Assembly (NCBI GenBank): GCA_946499615.1
Contig: CAMMST010000005.1
Span: forward strand, 21,968 to 85,967
DNA length: 64,000 nucleotides
Reading direction: 5' to 3'
DNA from: Enterococcus_E cecorum_B
GTDB taxonomy: Bacteria; Bacillota; Bacilli; Lactobacillales; Enterococcaceae
The notes below the pieces were generated by a model that saw only the letters and a program-made list of their open reading frames with translations, was not told the DNA's origin and ran no database searches. The number at the start of each line of letters is the position of its first letter. Within the stretch, counting starts at the first letter, position 1. Positions 27,070-35,595 of the stretch are shown here, one piece after another. The position numbers and the translations under genes are program-made.

Positions 27070-27132
27070 ATCCATGACCTCTTTTCTAATCATTTCACAA
27101 GTTCATCATAACGCGATTAAAAAAGAGAAACC

Positions 27133-27206
27133 ATTTACAATTTAACTTGAATGATAAAATTTTTTAAACAAAATAGTTTACAATATAACAAGATTGATAA
27201 AATTTT
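27133..27206. repeat. two imperfect 31-bp direct repeats, period 43 bp, upstream of ohyA
   Basis: Units at 27133-27163 and 27176-27206 agree at 26 of 31 positions; each ends (plus strand) in GATAAAATTTT and begins TTTACAAT. The 43-bp spacing is about four helical turns, so both copies face the same side of the DNA. They fill the gap between the stop of tetR (27209) and ohyA, a place where an operator for the neighbouring TetR regulator would be expected. No clean sigma-A promoter can be assigned in this A/T-rich stretch. Confidence 0.7.
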
Positions 27207-27208
27207 GG

Positions 27209-27763
27209 CTATTTTTCAAATTTATTAATTGCTGTATCGATTGCCCCTTCCATTAAGGTAATCATTTTTTCAGCTAAGGGACGATAATCTGCAGTCATGC
27301 CCTGATTAATCCATTCAAGAACTAGACCAACAAAACTATATTTGTAAAATTGGGCGATGAATTCTTGATCACTTTTTGAAATATGATGACCTTCCACCTG
27401 TGACTCCACAACATCAAAAAGTAATTCGAAGGTACGTTGATAGAGAAAGGTTTCTAATTGCTCGCGATTAATGGAGTGGTAAGCATTCATGATAAACGGC
27501 TTATTTTCATAAATCGCAGCAAAGATATCTAGTAGGCCTTCTTGCCAAGTATCTTTCGTTTTCTTTCCGTTAAGCGCACGTTTAGCATCTTCTATACAAG
27601 ACCATTCCACCAAATCATAAATATCTTTAAAGTGATAATAAAAAGCCATGCGACTAATCCCGCATTCTTCGGTTAAATCATGAATGGTAATTTTATCCAA
27701 TGGCTTCATTAACAAATATTTTTTTAAGGCAGCTTCTAACTGGTATTTAGTTGAAGTCGTCAT
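27209..27763 (-). CDS. TetR/AcrR-family transcriptional regulator (DhaS-like)
   Basis: 184 residues. N-terminal helix-turn-helix (about 10-50) with KITIHDLTEECGISRMAFYYHFKDIYDL, then a helical ligand/dimer domain with the C-terminal region seen in DhaS/TetR_C_8-type regulators (SFVGLVLEWINQGM near residue 150). It precedes ohyA on the same strand with 139 nt between the genes; local control of ohyA by a fatty acid-responsive repressor is plausible but inferred. GGAGG ribosome-binding site directly follows a terminator hairpin. Confidence 0.85.
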   Translation of the reverse strand: MTTSTKYQLEAALKKYLLMKPLDKITIHDLTEECGISRMAFYYHFKDIYDLVEWSCIEDAKRALNGKKTKDTWQEGLLDIFAAIYENKPFIMNAYHSINREQLETFLYQRTFELLFDVVESQVEGHHISKSDQEFIAQFYKYSFVGLVLEWINQGMTADYRPLAEKMITLMEGAIDTAINKFEK

Positions 27764-27774
27764 CCTATCCCTCC

Positions 27775-27808
27775 AAAAAAAGCATCAAAACAAATTGTCT
27801 TGATGCTT
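27775..27808 (-). terminator. terminator between the Bax-inhibitor-like gene and tetR
   Basis: Arms AAGCATCA and TGATGCTT (extended by further pairs, AAGCATCAAGACA/TGTTTTGATGCTT style) with TTTTTTT on the minus strand. The U-tract ends directly at the GGAGG of tetR. Confidence 0.85.
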
Positions 27809-27829
27809 AAATTTTTTATTGACTAAATA

Positions 27830-28501
27830 TTAATCCCTAGCAAAAATGCGAATAAATGCTAAGAATAAATTGATGAAGTCAAGATATAGATTTAATGCCA
27901 TAAAAGTAGCAATACCAAAATCATTTTCCATTTGATAGCTAAAATAAGCTTCACGAATACGTTGATTATCATAAGCAGTCAAGCCACTAAAGATAATGAC
28001 AAGTACAAAAGAAATAAAATAGTCAACGGCACTACTTTGCATAAAAATATTGACTAAGATGACCACCAATGCACCAATTAAAAAAGAATATAACGCACGT
28101 GCAATGCCGGATAAATCTCTCTTAGTAAAGATACCAAAGACAGCCATTGTAATAAAGGTTAAAGAACTAGCTGCAAATGCCGACGTCACTGTACCAAAGT
28201 CATACACCAATAAAGTAACAGAGAGCGTCACTCCATTTAATAGTGAATAAACAATAAAACCGGCTAATGTCAAAGCTGGATTTTTAAAAGCTTGACGACC
28301 AATTACTAAGACCAAGACAATTTCAAAAACCCACAATAAGATAAAAGTCATTTGGTTGACAGTAGCTAGAAACTGATTGACAAAAACAGTTGAACAAAGA
28401 TAAGCAGCAAGTGCACTAATGGCAAGTCCTATACCAAAAATGCCATATACTTTTGCAAAAAAACGATTTAATCCTGTAGTTGTAGTATATTCCTGATTCA
28501 T
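27830..28501 (-). CDS. Bax inhibitor-1 / YbhL (YetJ-like) family membrane protein
   Basis: 223 residues with seven predicted membrane segments and a short cytoplasmic N-terminus. The family signature AYDNQRIREAYF lies near residue 177 and the last segment contains paired acidic residues near ALNLYLDFINLFLAF (about 205). Bacillus YetJ is a pH-gated calcium leak channel; the same role is possible here but unproven. It follows the MaoC-like gene with a 27-nt gap and shares its promoter. Confidence 0.88.
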   Translation of the reverse strand: MNQEYTTTTGLNRFFAKVYGIFGIGLAISALAAYLCSTVFVNQFLATVNQMTFILLWVFEIVLVLVIGRQAFKNPALTLAGFIVYSLLNGVTLSVTLLVYDFGTVTSAFAASSLTFITMAVFGIFTKRDLSGIARALYSFLIGALVVILVNIFMQSSAVDYFISFVLVIIFSGLTAYDNQRIREAYFSYQMENDFGIATFMALNLYLDFINLFLAFIRIFARD

Positions 28502-28528
28502 AACTTTCCCTCATTTCGTTATTTGAAG

Positions 28529-29011
28529 TTATTCATTAACCAATTCATCTTGATTTTCGGTGTTTGGATGAACAATCAATGGCGGTTGAACCATAACGAC
28601 TGAATCGAGTACGCGATTACCTTCTTGATTATTTCCTTCAACAGAAATGGTTACGACATTTTTCATCTTGTCCACCTTGATTACCTCAAAATTAAAGGTC
28701 AAAGTTTCATAATGATAAATAGGCTCAATTAAATTCATTGAGAAATTCACAATATGTGATCCCGGACCAGGCAAATGCTTAGAAATCGCACTCGCAATAA
28801 TACCGCTTAACATCACCATAGGCACGATTGGTCTTTCAAATTCCGTTTGTTGTGCATAGTCATGTTGAATAAACAATGGATTCGCATCATTTGTAAGTCC
28901 TAAGTACAGTAAGAGTTGCTGGTCTTCGATAGATTCGGTTAATGATAACGAATCGCCCTCTTCTATCTCCTCAATTGTTTTACCAAGCTTTCTAGGTTTA
29001 CCAATATTCAA
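28529..29011 (-). CDS. MaoC-like hot-dog fold protein
   Basis: 160 residues with a single hot-dog domain of the MaoC dehydratase type: an N-terminal strand region, the hydratase-like segment LGLTNDANPLFIQHDYAQQT (residues about 37-56), where N-P-x-F/I-x-H-D resembles the catalytic (Asp-x5-His) pattern of (R)-hydratases, then FERPIVPMVMLSGIIAS and a second half with PIYHYETLTFNFEVIKV. Enzymatic activity is uncertain; a role in acyl-CoA or acyl-ACP chemistry is the reasonable guess. First gene of a two-gene unit with the Bax-inhibitor-like protein. Confidence 0.75.
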   Translation of the reverse strand: MNIGKPRKLGKTIEEIEEGDSLSLTESIEDQQLLLYLGLTNDANPLFIQHDYAQQTEFERPIVPMVMLSGIIASAISKHLPGPGSHIVNFSMNLIEPIYHYETLTFNFEVIKVDKMKNVVTISVEGNNQEGNRVLDSVVMVQPPLIVHPNTENQDELVNE

Positions 29012-29042
29012 ATTTCATTCCTCCAAATATTTCATTACAATT

Positions 29043-29071
29043 ATTTTAATCAAATCTAGAGAAAAGTGCAA
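29043..29071 (-). promoter_or_regulatory. promoter of the MaoC-like gene with overlapping inverted repeat
   Basis: Minus-strand TTGCAC (29071-29066), 17-nt spacer, TAAAAT (29048-29043). An inverted repeat CAAGT-TTGAT-ACTTG (29069-29083) overlaps the -35, a likely repressor site; it vaguely resembles the TTTGAT-type FabT box but the match is too loose to name. Confidence 0.65.
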
Positions 29072-29093
29072 GTTTGATACTTGAATTTAAAAT

Positions 29094-29129
29094 AAAAAAT
29101 ACCAGCTCAAAATCAAATTCAAGCTGGTA
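29094..29129 (-). terminator. terminator after murC
   Basis: Arms TACCAGCT and AGCTGGTA with TTTTTTATTTT on the minus strand, 11 nt beyond the stop codon. Confidence 0.88.
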
Positions 29130-29139
29130 AAAATTTTTC

Positions 29140-30474
29140 TTATAAAACATTTCTAGTTGTTTTGCTTAATAGGTTTTCGTAGGCAATTTCAAATTTTTGT
29201 ACATCGCCTGCGCCCATAAAGATAATGACGCTATCTTCATGATTTAATAAAGGGGACATATTTTCTTCTTTTAAGACTGTTCCACCTTTTTTCACTTTTG
29301 CAGATAAGTCTTCAATACTTACTTGACCTGATTTTTCACGTGCTGAACCAAAGATATCACATAGGTAAACTTCATCAGCTAAATCAAGTGCTTGAGCAAA
29401 TTCGTCAAGTAAAGCAATTGTACGTGTGAAAGTATGTGGTTGGAAGACAGCGACAATTTGCTTATCTGGATATTTTTGACGTGCGCCATCAATCGTAGCT
29501 GCAATTTCTGCTGGATGATGCGCATAATCATCCACGATTGTCATATCCGCCACTTTCTTCTCACTAAAACGTCTTTTGACACCTGCAAATGATTTTAACT
29601 CATCAGCAATTAATTTCATATCAAAACCTTCAACAAAACATACTGCAATAACACCTAACGCATTTTTAATATTATGTTCACCAAAAGCAGGAATAGCAAA
29701 ATGACCAACAAATTCAGTACCATGATACACATCAAATTGTGAACCAGTCGTTGTGCGTTCAATATTTTTAGCTTGGAAATCATCGGTATCTTTAAGACCA
29801 TAGTAATAAATTGGTACTTCAGCTTGTAATTTCCGTAAATAAACATCATCGCCATAAGCAAAAATCGCTTTTTTAACTTGATGAGCTAAACTTTGGAAAG
29901 CCGTAAACACATCTTCAATACTTTCATAATAGTCTGGATGATCAAAATCAATATTCGTCATAATCGCATAATCAGGTGAATAGGCTAAGAAATGACGTCG
30001 ATATTCACAGGCTTCAAAAACAAAATGAGTCGCATCGGGTTCACCATGGCCAGTACCATCACCAATTAAATAGCTTGTAGGTACCACACCAGACATTGCA
30101 TGGGCAAGTAACCCAGTTGTGCTTGTTTTTCCATGAGATCCCGTAATGGCAATACTTGTAAATTGTTCAATAAATTTACCGATAAAATCATGGTAACGAA
30201 TCACAGTAGCACCAATTTCTTTAGCACGTGCGATTTCAGGATGCGTATCAGGAAATGCGTTCCCAGCAATCACAATATATTCTTTTTTTACATTATCAGC
30301 GTTGAATGGCAAAATTAAAATGTTTGCTTTTTCTAAATCACGTTGGGTAAAGAAATATTGCTCCACGTCAGAACCTTGGACATGATAGCCTTTTTGATGA
30401 AGAACTAAAGCTAAAGAGCTCATTCCAGAACCTTTAATCCCAACAAAGTGATAAATTTGATCTTTATTAATCAT
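29140..30474 (-). CDS. murC: UDP-N-acetylmuramate--L-alanine ligase
   Basis: Adds L-alanine to UDP-MurNAc in cytoplasmic peptidoglycan synthesis. 444 residues. N-terminal Rossmann-like UDP-binding motif HFVGIKGSGMSSLA, central ATPase with SIAITGSHGKTSTTGLLAHA (about residue 108; P-loop), conserved HPDYYESIEDV region (about 178) and a C-terminal domain starting near VKRRFSEKKV with DDYAHHPAEI (about 313). Single gene with its own promoter and terminator. Confidence 0.96.
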   Translation of the reverse strand: MINKDQIYHFVGIKGSGMSSLALVLHQKGYHVQGSDVEQYFFTQRDLEKANILILPFNADNVKKEYIVIAGNAFPDTHPEIARAKEIGATVIRYHDFIGKFIEQFTSIAITGSHGKTSTTGLLAHAMSGVVPTSYLIGDGTGHGEPDATHFVFEACEYRRHFLAYSPDYAIMTNIDFDHPDYYESIEDVFTAFQSLAHQVKKAIFAYGDDVYLRKLQAEVPIYYYGLKDTDDFQAKNIERTTTGSQFDVYHGTEFVGHFAIPAFGEHNIKNALGVIAVCFVEGFDMKLIADELKSFAGVKRRFSEKKVADMTIVDDYAHHPAEIAATIDGARQKYPDKQIVAVFQPHTFTRTIALLDEFAQALDLADEVYLCDIFGSAREKSGQVSIEDLSAKVKKGGTVLKEENMSPLLNHEDSVIIFMGAGDVQKFEIAYENLLSKTTRNVL

Positions 30475-30509
30475 TCAGTTGCCTCTTTTCGTATTTTCAA
30501 TATAGCAAT

Positions 30510-30538
30510 TTTATAATCTTTCACGTGTTTTTTGTCAA
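30510..30538 (-). promoter_or_regulatory. murC: promoter of murC
   Basis: Minus-strand TTGACA (30538-30533), 17-nt spacer, TATAAA (30515-30510): near-consensus sigma-A promoter 36 nt before the start. Confidence 0.85.
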
Positions 30539-30626
30539 ATAATTGATATGACAAGGGAAAAGACAATTCATTATCTAACAAAACACATGAAATATCAATT
30601 CTTTCCGCAGCACTTTAAAAAGCTTT

Positions 30627-31070
30627 TTAATAGTCTTTTACTAATTTCAAACGACCAGCACACTTCCCACATGCATATTTACGCACATCCAAACGTCTTA
30701 TTCGGAAATAATCTTGCTGACAAACTATGCATTGATAGTGGAATTTTGGCTGTTGTAACCTTGGTGTATAGCGTAATCCACCTACTGCTTGTAATAGCTT
30801 TTTAAAGTCTTGATCTGCATGGCGATAACCTTTGCCTTCTAAATGTAGATGATAATGACACAATTCATGCTTAATGACACCATATAGTATTGCTTTATCT
30901 ACATTTAACAGTAGAGGATTAATATCAATATGATGATCGTTCAAGTGATAGCGTCCGCCTGTTGTTTTCAATCTTTTATTAAATAGCGCGCGATGCAGGA
31001 AAGGTCTTTTAAAAAACTCAAGCGAAATTTGTTGAACAAGTTGCGTTAATTCTTGATTATTCACGCCCAT
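30627..31070 (-). CDS. SprT-family zinc protein (SprT-like)
   Basis: 147 residues. A gluzincin-like motif HELCHYHLHLEGKGYRHADQDF (two blocks, near residue 72) carries the HExxH-type zinc ligands, with C in the third slot, and a C-terminal zinc ribbon has CIVCQQD and CGKCAGR. Function of bacterial SprT-like proteins is unresolved; peptidase activity is possible. The frame is open 23 codons further up inside tex; I chose the ATG at 31070, which overlaps the tex stop by 14 nt and gives MGVNNQEL, but its ribosome-binding site (GCGAGTG) is poor, so a GTG three codons later is also possible. Confidence 0.82.
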   Translation of the reverse strand: MGVNNQELTQLVQQISLEFFKRPFLHRALFNKRLKTTGGRYHLNDHHIDINPLLLNVDKAILYGVIKHELCHYHLHLEGKGYRHADQDFKKLLQAVGGLRYTPRLQQPKFHYQCIVCQQDYFRIRRLDVRKYACGKCAGRLKLVKDY

Positions 31071-33225
31071 CACTCGCAAGCATAGACAAGCCGATACGAC
31101 CTTTTTGTGTATCAACACTGGTAATCCATACTTGAACAATATCTCCTACTGCAACGACTTCACTTGGATGTTTAACAAAACGATCACTTAGTTTAGAAAT
31201 ATGCACTAAGCCATCTTGTTTCACACCAATATCGACAAATGCTCCAAAATCTATCACATTGCGCACAGTCCCTTGAAGCTTCATCCCAACTTTTAAATCC
31301 TCAATTGATAACACATCCGAACGTAAAATAGGCGCTGGCATATCTTCCCGTAAATCGCGGCCTGGTTTAAGCAAGGAATCTATAATATCCTGTAAGGTTT
31401 CACGACCAATGGCTAATTTTTCCGATAATTGTTTGATATCTATTTTTTGTAATTGGCTCTTTGCTTCCGGTGTATCAAGCATAGTAAGATTAATATTCAA
31501 AGCATCAAGCAAATCCTTAGTTGCCTGGTAGCTTTCTGGGTGAATGGGTGTATTATCAAGAATATTTTTCCCATTTGGAATACGTAAAAATCCAATTGCT
31601 TGTTCAAAAGCTTTAGGACCCAAACGTGGCACTTTCTTCAATTGATTTCTTTGACTAAATGCGCCATTTTCTTCCCGATAATTGACAATATTTTGTGCGG
31701 TTGTCTTATTTAGACCAGCGATTCTTGCAAGCAATTGGCTAGAAGCGGTATTGACATTGACACCGACTTGGTTAACGACGGTCTCAACTACAAAGTCTAA
31801 TTGCTGTGCTAGTTGTTTTTGGGATACATCATGCTGATATTGACCAACTCCCACCGCCTTGGGATCGATTTTCACCAATTCTGCTAATGGATCTTGTAAA
31901 CGACGACCAATACTTACAGCACTTCTTTGCTCGACTTGTAAATCTGGAAATTCTGCTCGGGCAACTTCACTGGCTGAATAAACGGAAGCCCCTGCTTCAT
32001 TTACGATGATGTAATAGACTTTACGATTGATTTTTTTCAATTGCTCGGCAACAAATTGTTCAGATTCTCTGGAGGCTGTTCCATTTCCGATAGCGACCAT
32101 TTCCACCTGATAATCCTCAATCAATTGAATGAACTTTTTAGCCGCTTCTTTTAATTGCTTTTCTGAGCCCATCGTAGCATAAATCACATCAATAGCTAAG
32201 AGCTTACCAGTTGGGTCCATAATGGCTAATTTACAACCGGTTCTGTAAGCAGGGTCAAATCCCATGACAACTTTTCCTTTTAATGGCGATTGTAGTAATA
32301 GGTTTCTAAGGTTTTCCCCAAAGACTTCAATCGCTTGTTCATCTGCTTTTTCTGTTAATTCATTGCGTATTTCCCGTTCAATAGCAGGCTGAATAAAACG
32401 CTTATAGGCATCTTCATAAGCAGTGGTTAATTTTTCAACAACCAATTCATTGGCCTTTTTCGGAATAATATGTTTAGCCAGATATTCATGGATTTTATTT
32501 GTATCTACTTCTAGATTAACTTTTAAGACGCCTTCTTTTTCACCACGATTGGTAGCTAAAATACGATGTGAAACCATGGATTTGATTGGTTGCGTGAATT
32601 CATAATAAATTTCATACACTTTTCTTTCATCTAATGACTCATCTTTTACTTGGCATGTATATTGACCATTTTTATAGGTGAAGTTGCGAATCCATTCACG
32701 GTATTTTGGCTCATCTGAAATTTTTTCTGCCAAGATTTCATGAACACCACTCCACACATCATCTAGCGTAGGGACTGCTTCATTTATACTTAATTGCGCC
32801 ATCTTTTCCAAAACAGCCTGATCTTGATTTTGAAATACTGCCTCTGCTAATGGTTCCAACCCATTTTCTTTAGCAATTGTCGCCTTTGTTCTTTTCTTTT
32901 GTTTGTAAGGACGATATAAGTCTTCTAGTTTTTGTAAAACGTTAGCCGCTAATATTTCTGCACGTAAATCTTCCGTTAATTTACCTTGATTAGAAATGTT
33001 TTCAATAATTTCTTCTTTACGTTTTTGCAGATTTTCTAAATATTGATAGCGGTCTTGAATATTTTTGATTTGCACTTCATCCAGACTACCCGTTTTTTCT
33101 TTTCGATAGCGCGCGATAAAAGGAATGGTCGCCCCATCTGCCAATAAATTTAAAACAGCTTCAATCTGTACCTTAGTAATTGGTGCAAGTTCTGTCACTA
33201 ATTGTTGAATAATATATTGCTCCAT
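31057..33225 (-). CDS. tex: RNA-binding S1 domain protein Tex
   Basis: Transcription-accessory protein of 722 residues. Order: N-terminal helical Tex region (1-185), YqgF/RuvX-like RNase-H domain with VVMGFDPAYRTGCKLAI (about residue 320), two helix-hairpin-helix units (LNKTTAQNIVNYREENGAF and KVPRLGPKAFEQAIGFLRI, about 500-560) and a C-terminal S1 RNA-binding domain (KVGMKLQGTVRNVIDFGAFVDIGVKQDGL in two blocks, about 645-715). Binds nucleic acid; linked to toxin expression and stress survival in other genera. Its AAAGGAG site follows shortly after the VOC-gene terminator, and sprT overlaps its end. Confidence 0.95.
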   Translation of the reverse strand: MEQYIIQQLVTELAPITKVQIEAVLNLLADGATIPFIARYRKEKTGSLDEVQIKNIQDRYQYLENLQKRKEEIIENISNQGKLTEDLRAEILAANVLQKLEDLYRPYKQKKRTKATIAKENGLEPLAEAVFQNQDQAVLEKMAQLSINEAVPTLDDVWSGVHEILAEKISDEPKYREWIRNFTYKNGQYTCQVKDESLDERKVYEIYYEFTQPIKSMVSHRILATNRGEKEGVLKVNLEVDTNKIHEYLAKHIIPKKANELVVEKLTTAYEDAYKRFIQPAIEREIRNELTEKADEQAIEVFGENLRNLLLQSPLKGKVVMGFDPAYRTGCKLAIMDPTGKLLAIDVIYATMGSEKQLKEAAKKFIQLIEDYQVEMVAIGNGTASRESEQFVAEQLKKINRKVYYIIVNEAGASVYSASEVARAEFPDLQVEQRSAVSIGRRLQDPLAELVKIDPKAVGVGQYQHDVSQKQLAQQLDFVVETVVNQVGVNVNTASSQLLARIAGLNKTTAQNIVNYREENGAFSQRNQLKKVPRLGPKAFEQAIGFLRIPNGKNILDNTPIHPESYQATKDLLDALNINLTMLDTPEAKSQLQKIDIKQLSEKLAIGRETLQDIIDSLLKPGRDLREDMPAPILRSDVLSIEDLKVGMKLQGTVRNVIDFGAFVDIGVKQDGLVHISKLSDRFVKHPSEVVAVGDIVQVWITSVDTQKGRIGLSMLASDGRE

Positions 33226-33253
33226 TTTTATACTCCTTTAATATCGTTTTAAA

Positions 33254-33290
33254 TAAAAAGAGTGAACCACAAAACTGTGCTCACTCTTGA
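33254..33290 (-). terminator. terminator after the VOC gene
   Basis: Arms AAGAGTGA and TCACTCTT, extended by GCAC/GTGG pairing, with TTTTTA on the minus strand. It closes the long ftsW/pycA-to-VOC run. Only about 28 nt lie between it and tex, with no clear promoter. Confidence 0.85.
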
Positions 33291-33309
33291 AAGGATTAGC
33301 AAGCGCAAA

Positions 33310-33684
33310 TTAATTGCCAGTGACTGCAAAATAATTGCCTTCTAAATCGACAAAATTAAAGATATAACGATTTTCATCTAGTTGCATTAATTGTCCGACT
33401 TCCACCTGATTTTCTTGCATCTTTTGATATAATTTTACAATATCTTCTGCAAAAAACATAATTTGCGGTGCATTTGTATTCACTTGATGCGCATGTTCTT
33501 CCACAAATTGGCGATCATACAAACTGAAGGTCAATGGACTATCCTTGCAAGGTGTAATTTCAGCAACTAAACTGCCATCCATTTCTTCAATTGTCAAAAT
33601 CTCAAAGCCAACTGACTGCCAAAAATCTGCAGCCTTTTTCACATCAGAAACATACAAAACAAATTGTGCTTGATTGGTAAACAT
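33310..33684 (-). CDS. VOC-superfamily (glyoxalase/bleomycin-resistance-like) protein
   Basis: 124 residues, one vicinal-oxygen-chelate unit of two beta-alpha-beta-beta-beta modules: QFVLYVSDVKKAADFWQSVGF at the start and the second module from about residue 70 (NTNAPQIMFFAEDIVKLYQKM), ending FNFVDLEGNYFAV. Metal ligand pattern is not clearly complete, so catalytic or binding role cannot be decided. Starts 2 nt after the DUF1149 gene and is its co-transcribed partner. Confidence 0.82.
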   Translation of the reverse strand: MFTNQAQFVLYVSDVKKAADFWQSVGFEILTIEEMDGSLVAEITPCKDSPLTFSLYDRQFVEEHAHQVNTNAPQIMFFAEDIVKLYQKMQENQVEVGQLMQLDENRYIFNFVDLEGNYFAVTGN

Positions 33685-33686
33685 TA

Positions 33687-34088
33687 TTACTCTCCTTGTT
33701 GTCTGTCACTTTCAAACTCAGAATTAAATTCAAGGTTGATACCAGGTTCATCAGTGATAATTTCTGTTACTTCATAAGTTAAACGTCGTAAAACATCAAA
33801 TATTGGTTCAACTAATTCTTCAGATTCCTCATGCGATAAATCATCAGGAGATGTAATTTTACGATCTTTAATATGATTAACCTGACGAATTTGACCTGAA
33901 ATTTTAAATGAACCTAGCACAAGTTTATATTGCACTTGAGCACCTAATAGCGTATTATTTTCTGTAAATTCTGGGTTGTTAGCTGCTAGTGGAACAAAAG
34001 CAACTTGGATTTGTGTTTGTTCTCCTTCTTCTACATTATTATCAAAGTGGTAAGCATCCACAATCGGTAATTCTCTCATAATTTCCAT
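33687..34088 (-). CDS. DUF1149 family protein
   Basis: 133-residue acidic cytoplasmic protein found in Lactobacillales; MELPIVDAYHFD-like start, central KLVLGSFKISGQIRQVNHI, and a charged tail. The family has a SecB-like fold and no assigned function. ATG at 34088 follows GAGGAATCAAA. It sits between sepM and the VOC gene, 9 nt after sepM. Confidence 0.8.
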   Translation of the reverse strand: MEIMRELPIVDAYHFDNNVEEGEQTQIQVAFVPLAANNPEFTENNTLLGAQVQYKLVLGSFKISGQIRQVNHIKDRKITSPDDLSHEESEELVEPIFDVLRRLTYEVTEIITDEPGINLEFNSEFESDRQQGE

Positions 34089-34097
34089 TTTGATTCC

Positions 34098-35114
34098 TCA
34101 TTTCTGATTTTTTAAGTAAGTCAGTGCCTCATTAAAGGTAGCAACAGGCACAATCTTCATCTTTGTATGAATTTGTTTTGCTACTTTTTTGGCGATTTTT
34201 TCATTGTCATCTTCTTTTTGTTGATCTTTTGGTACGAAGAAAAGTTCAACACCAGCCTTATCAGCACTCACTATTTTTTTATCTATACCACCAATTTGGC
34301 CAACATTGCCGAGCTCATCCATCGTACCAGTGCCGGCGATTTTTTGACCATGGCGAATATTATCTTTGGTTAATTGTTCATAAATTTCGAGCGTAAACAT
34401 TAAACCTGCAGAAGGTCCACCAAACCCTTCTGCGTCAAATGCGACTTTTTGACTTGTTTTCAAATCAATGGCACTACCAATAATAATTCCTAACTTCGCT
34501 TGATTTTGCGCATCTTTCATTAACGTGATGTCCATAGTTAATGTTTTATTTCCTCTTTTAACAGTTAGTTTTAGTTGATTGCCAGGTTTTTCGTTCTTTA
34601 AAACTTGAAATAAAGTAAGACTGTTTTCAAGTTTTTGACCATTGACATGAGTGATGATATCGCCCACTTTTAATTGTTTCTTTGCTTTTGACCCATCCAC
34701 GAAATCTAAAACATATAACCCATTAAATTGGATGGTCGCTTTTTCGTTGGCAGCTTTAAAGGCATTATATACCGCCATTTGTTGGGCATTCTCAAAATAA
34801 TAGTTTTGTAAAAAATCATAGCTTTCTTGATTCGTTGAGCCACCCAGCACTTGTTCATAAGACATCACATCCCAATACGGTTCAAAGTGTGCTCTGAGCA
34901 ATTGATAGCAGCTAGCTTGTTGGAAAGTCACATAAGTCAGCGAAAATGAACCTTTTTCTTTATCTTTATGATTATTAATTTTGACTAGCGTACTCAAATC
35001 TACAATGCCACCCGGTTTTTCCACATAACGATTGACAGGATAAAAGAAGAAAGCCAACAAAAGAATTAGAAAAACGAGAATGCCGGCAATCTTTTTCAAT
35101 CTTTTAGCTTTCAT
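34098..35114 (-). CDS. sepM: SepM-type membrane-anchored PDZ / Lon (S16) protease
   Basis: 338 residues: one N-terminal membrane anchor (about 8-26), a PDZ domain (about 115-195; LKVGDIITHVNGQKL) and a Lon-type proteolytic domain with the catalytic serine in GGPSAGLMF (about residue 235) and lysine in GGIDKKIVSA (about 280). Streptococcal SepM trims a competence peptide outside the cell; the Bacillus counterpart is YlbL. Targets here are unknown. The frame opens 21 codons higher; the ATG at 35114 with GGAGGAAACAAA is preferred and overlaps coaD by 11 nt. Confidence 0.9.
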   Translation of the reverse strand: MKAKRLKKIAGILVFLILLLAFFFYPVNRYVEKPGGIVDLSTLVKINNHKDKEKGSFSLTYVTFQQASCYQLLRAHFEPYWDVMSYEQVLGGSTNQESYDFLQNYYFENAQQMAVYNAFKAANEKATIQFNGLYVLDFVDGSKAKKQLKVGDIITHVNGQKLENSLTLFQVLKNEKPGNQLKLTVKRGNKTLTMDITLMKDAQNQAKLGIIIGSAIDLKTSQKVAFDAEGFGGPSAGLMFTLEIYEQLTKDNIRHGQKIAGTGTMDELGNVGQIGGIDKKIVSADKAGVELFFVPKDQQKEDDNEKIAKKVAKQIHTKMKIVPVATFNEALTYLKNQK

Positions 35115-35595
35115 TTTGTTTCCTCCGAATCGCCTCATCAATATTTTTAGGTAAATAATCAGAGACATCGCCACCAAAATAAACGACTTCTTTAATTAAA
35201 CTAGAGCTGATATGGGTGTACTTAGACTTTGCTAAAAAGAAAACTGTTTCAATTGTATCATCCAGATGATAGTTCATTTCCATGATTTCACGTTCATATT
35301 CATAATCTTTCATATTACGAATGCCACGTACCAGATATTTTGCTCCTAATTCCTGAGAAATATTAACAGTTAAATCAGCCTGTTTAGCAATAACTCGTAC
35401 GTTTGGAAGATAGGCGCATGCTTCACGAATTAATTCAACCTTTTCTTCGATTGTAAAAAAAGATTGTTTTGAAGTATTCGTAAATATACCCACAATCACT
35501 TCATCAAATAAATGACTTGCCCTTTCAATTGTATCCAGGTGTCCTAATGTTAATGGATCAAAACTACCTGGAAACAAGGCAATTTTCTTAGTCAT
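35104..35595 (-). CDS. coaD: phosphopantetheine adenylyltransferase
   Basis: Adds AMP to 4'-phosphopantetheine in CoA synthesis. 163 residues; nucleotidyltransferase motif LFPGSFDPLTLGHLD (T/HxGH) at the start, YLVRGIRNMKDYEYE (about 86) and the C-terminal ISSSLIKEV motif are all present. The frame is open 6 codons higher, but ATG 35595 gives the family start MTKKIALFPGS and overlaps rsmD by 8 nt. Confidence 0.95.
   Translation of the reverse strand: MTKKIALFPGSFDPLTLGHLDTIERASHLFDEVIVGIFTNTSKQSFFTIEEKVELIREACAYLPNVRVIAKQADLTVNISQELGAKYLVRGIRNMKDYEYEREIMEMNYHLDDTIETVFFLAKSKYTHISSSLIKEVVYFGGDVSDYLPKNIDEAIRRKQNES

Noticed and set aside
30590..30626. Terminator after sprT at the AAAAAGCTTTTT palindrome
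   Set aside because: Only A/T-heavy pairing with two G/C pairs and no proper T-tract; too weak to call.
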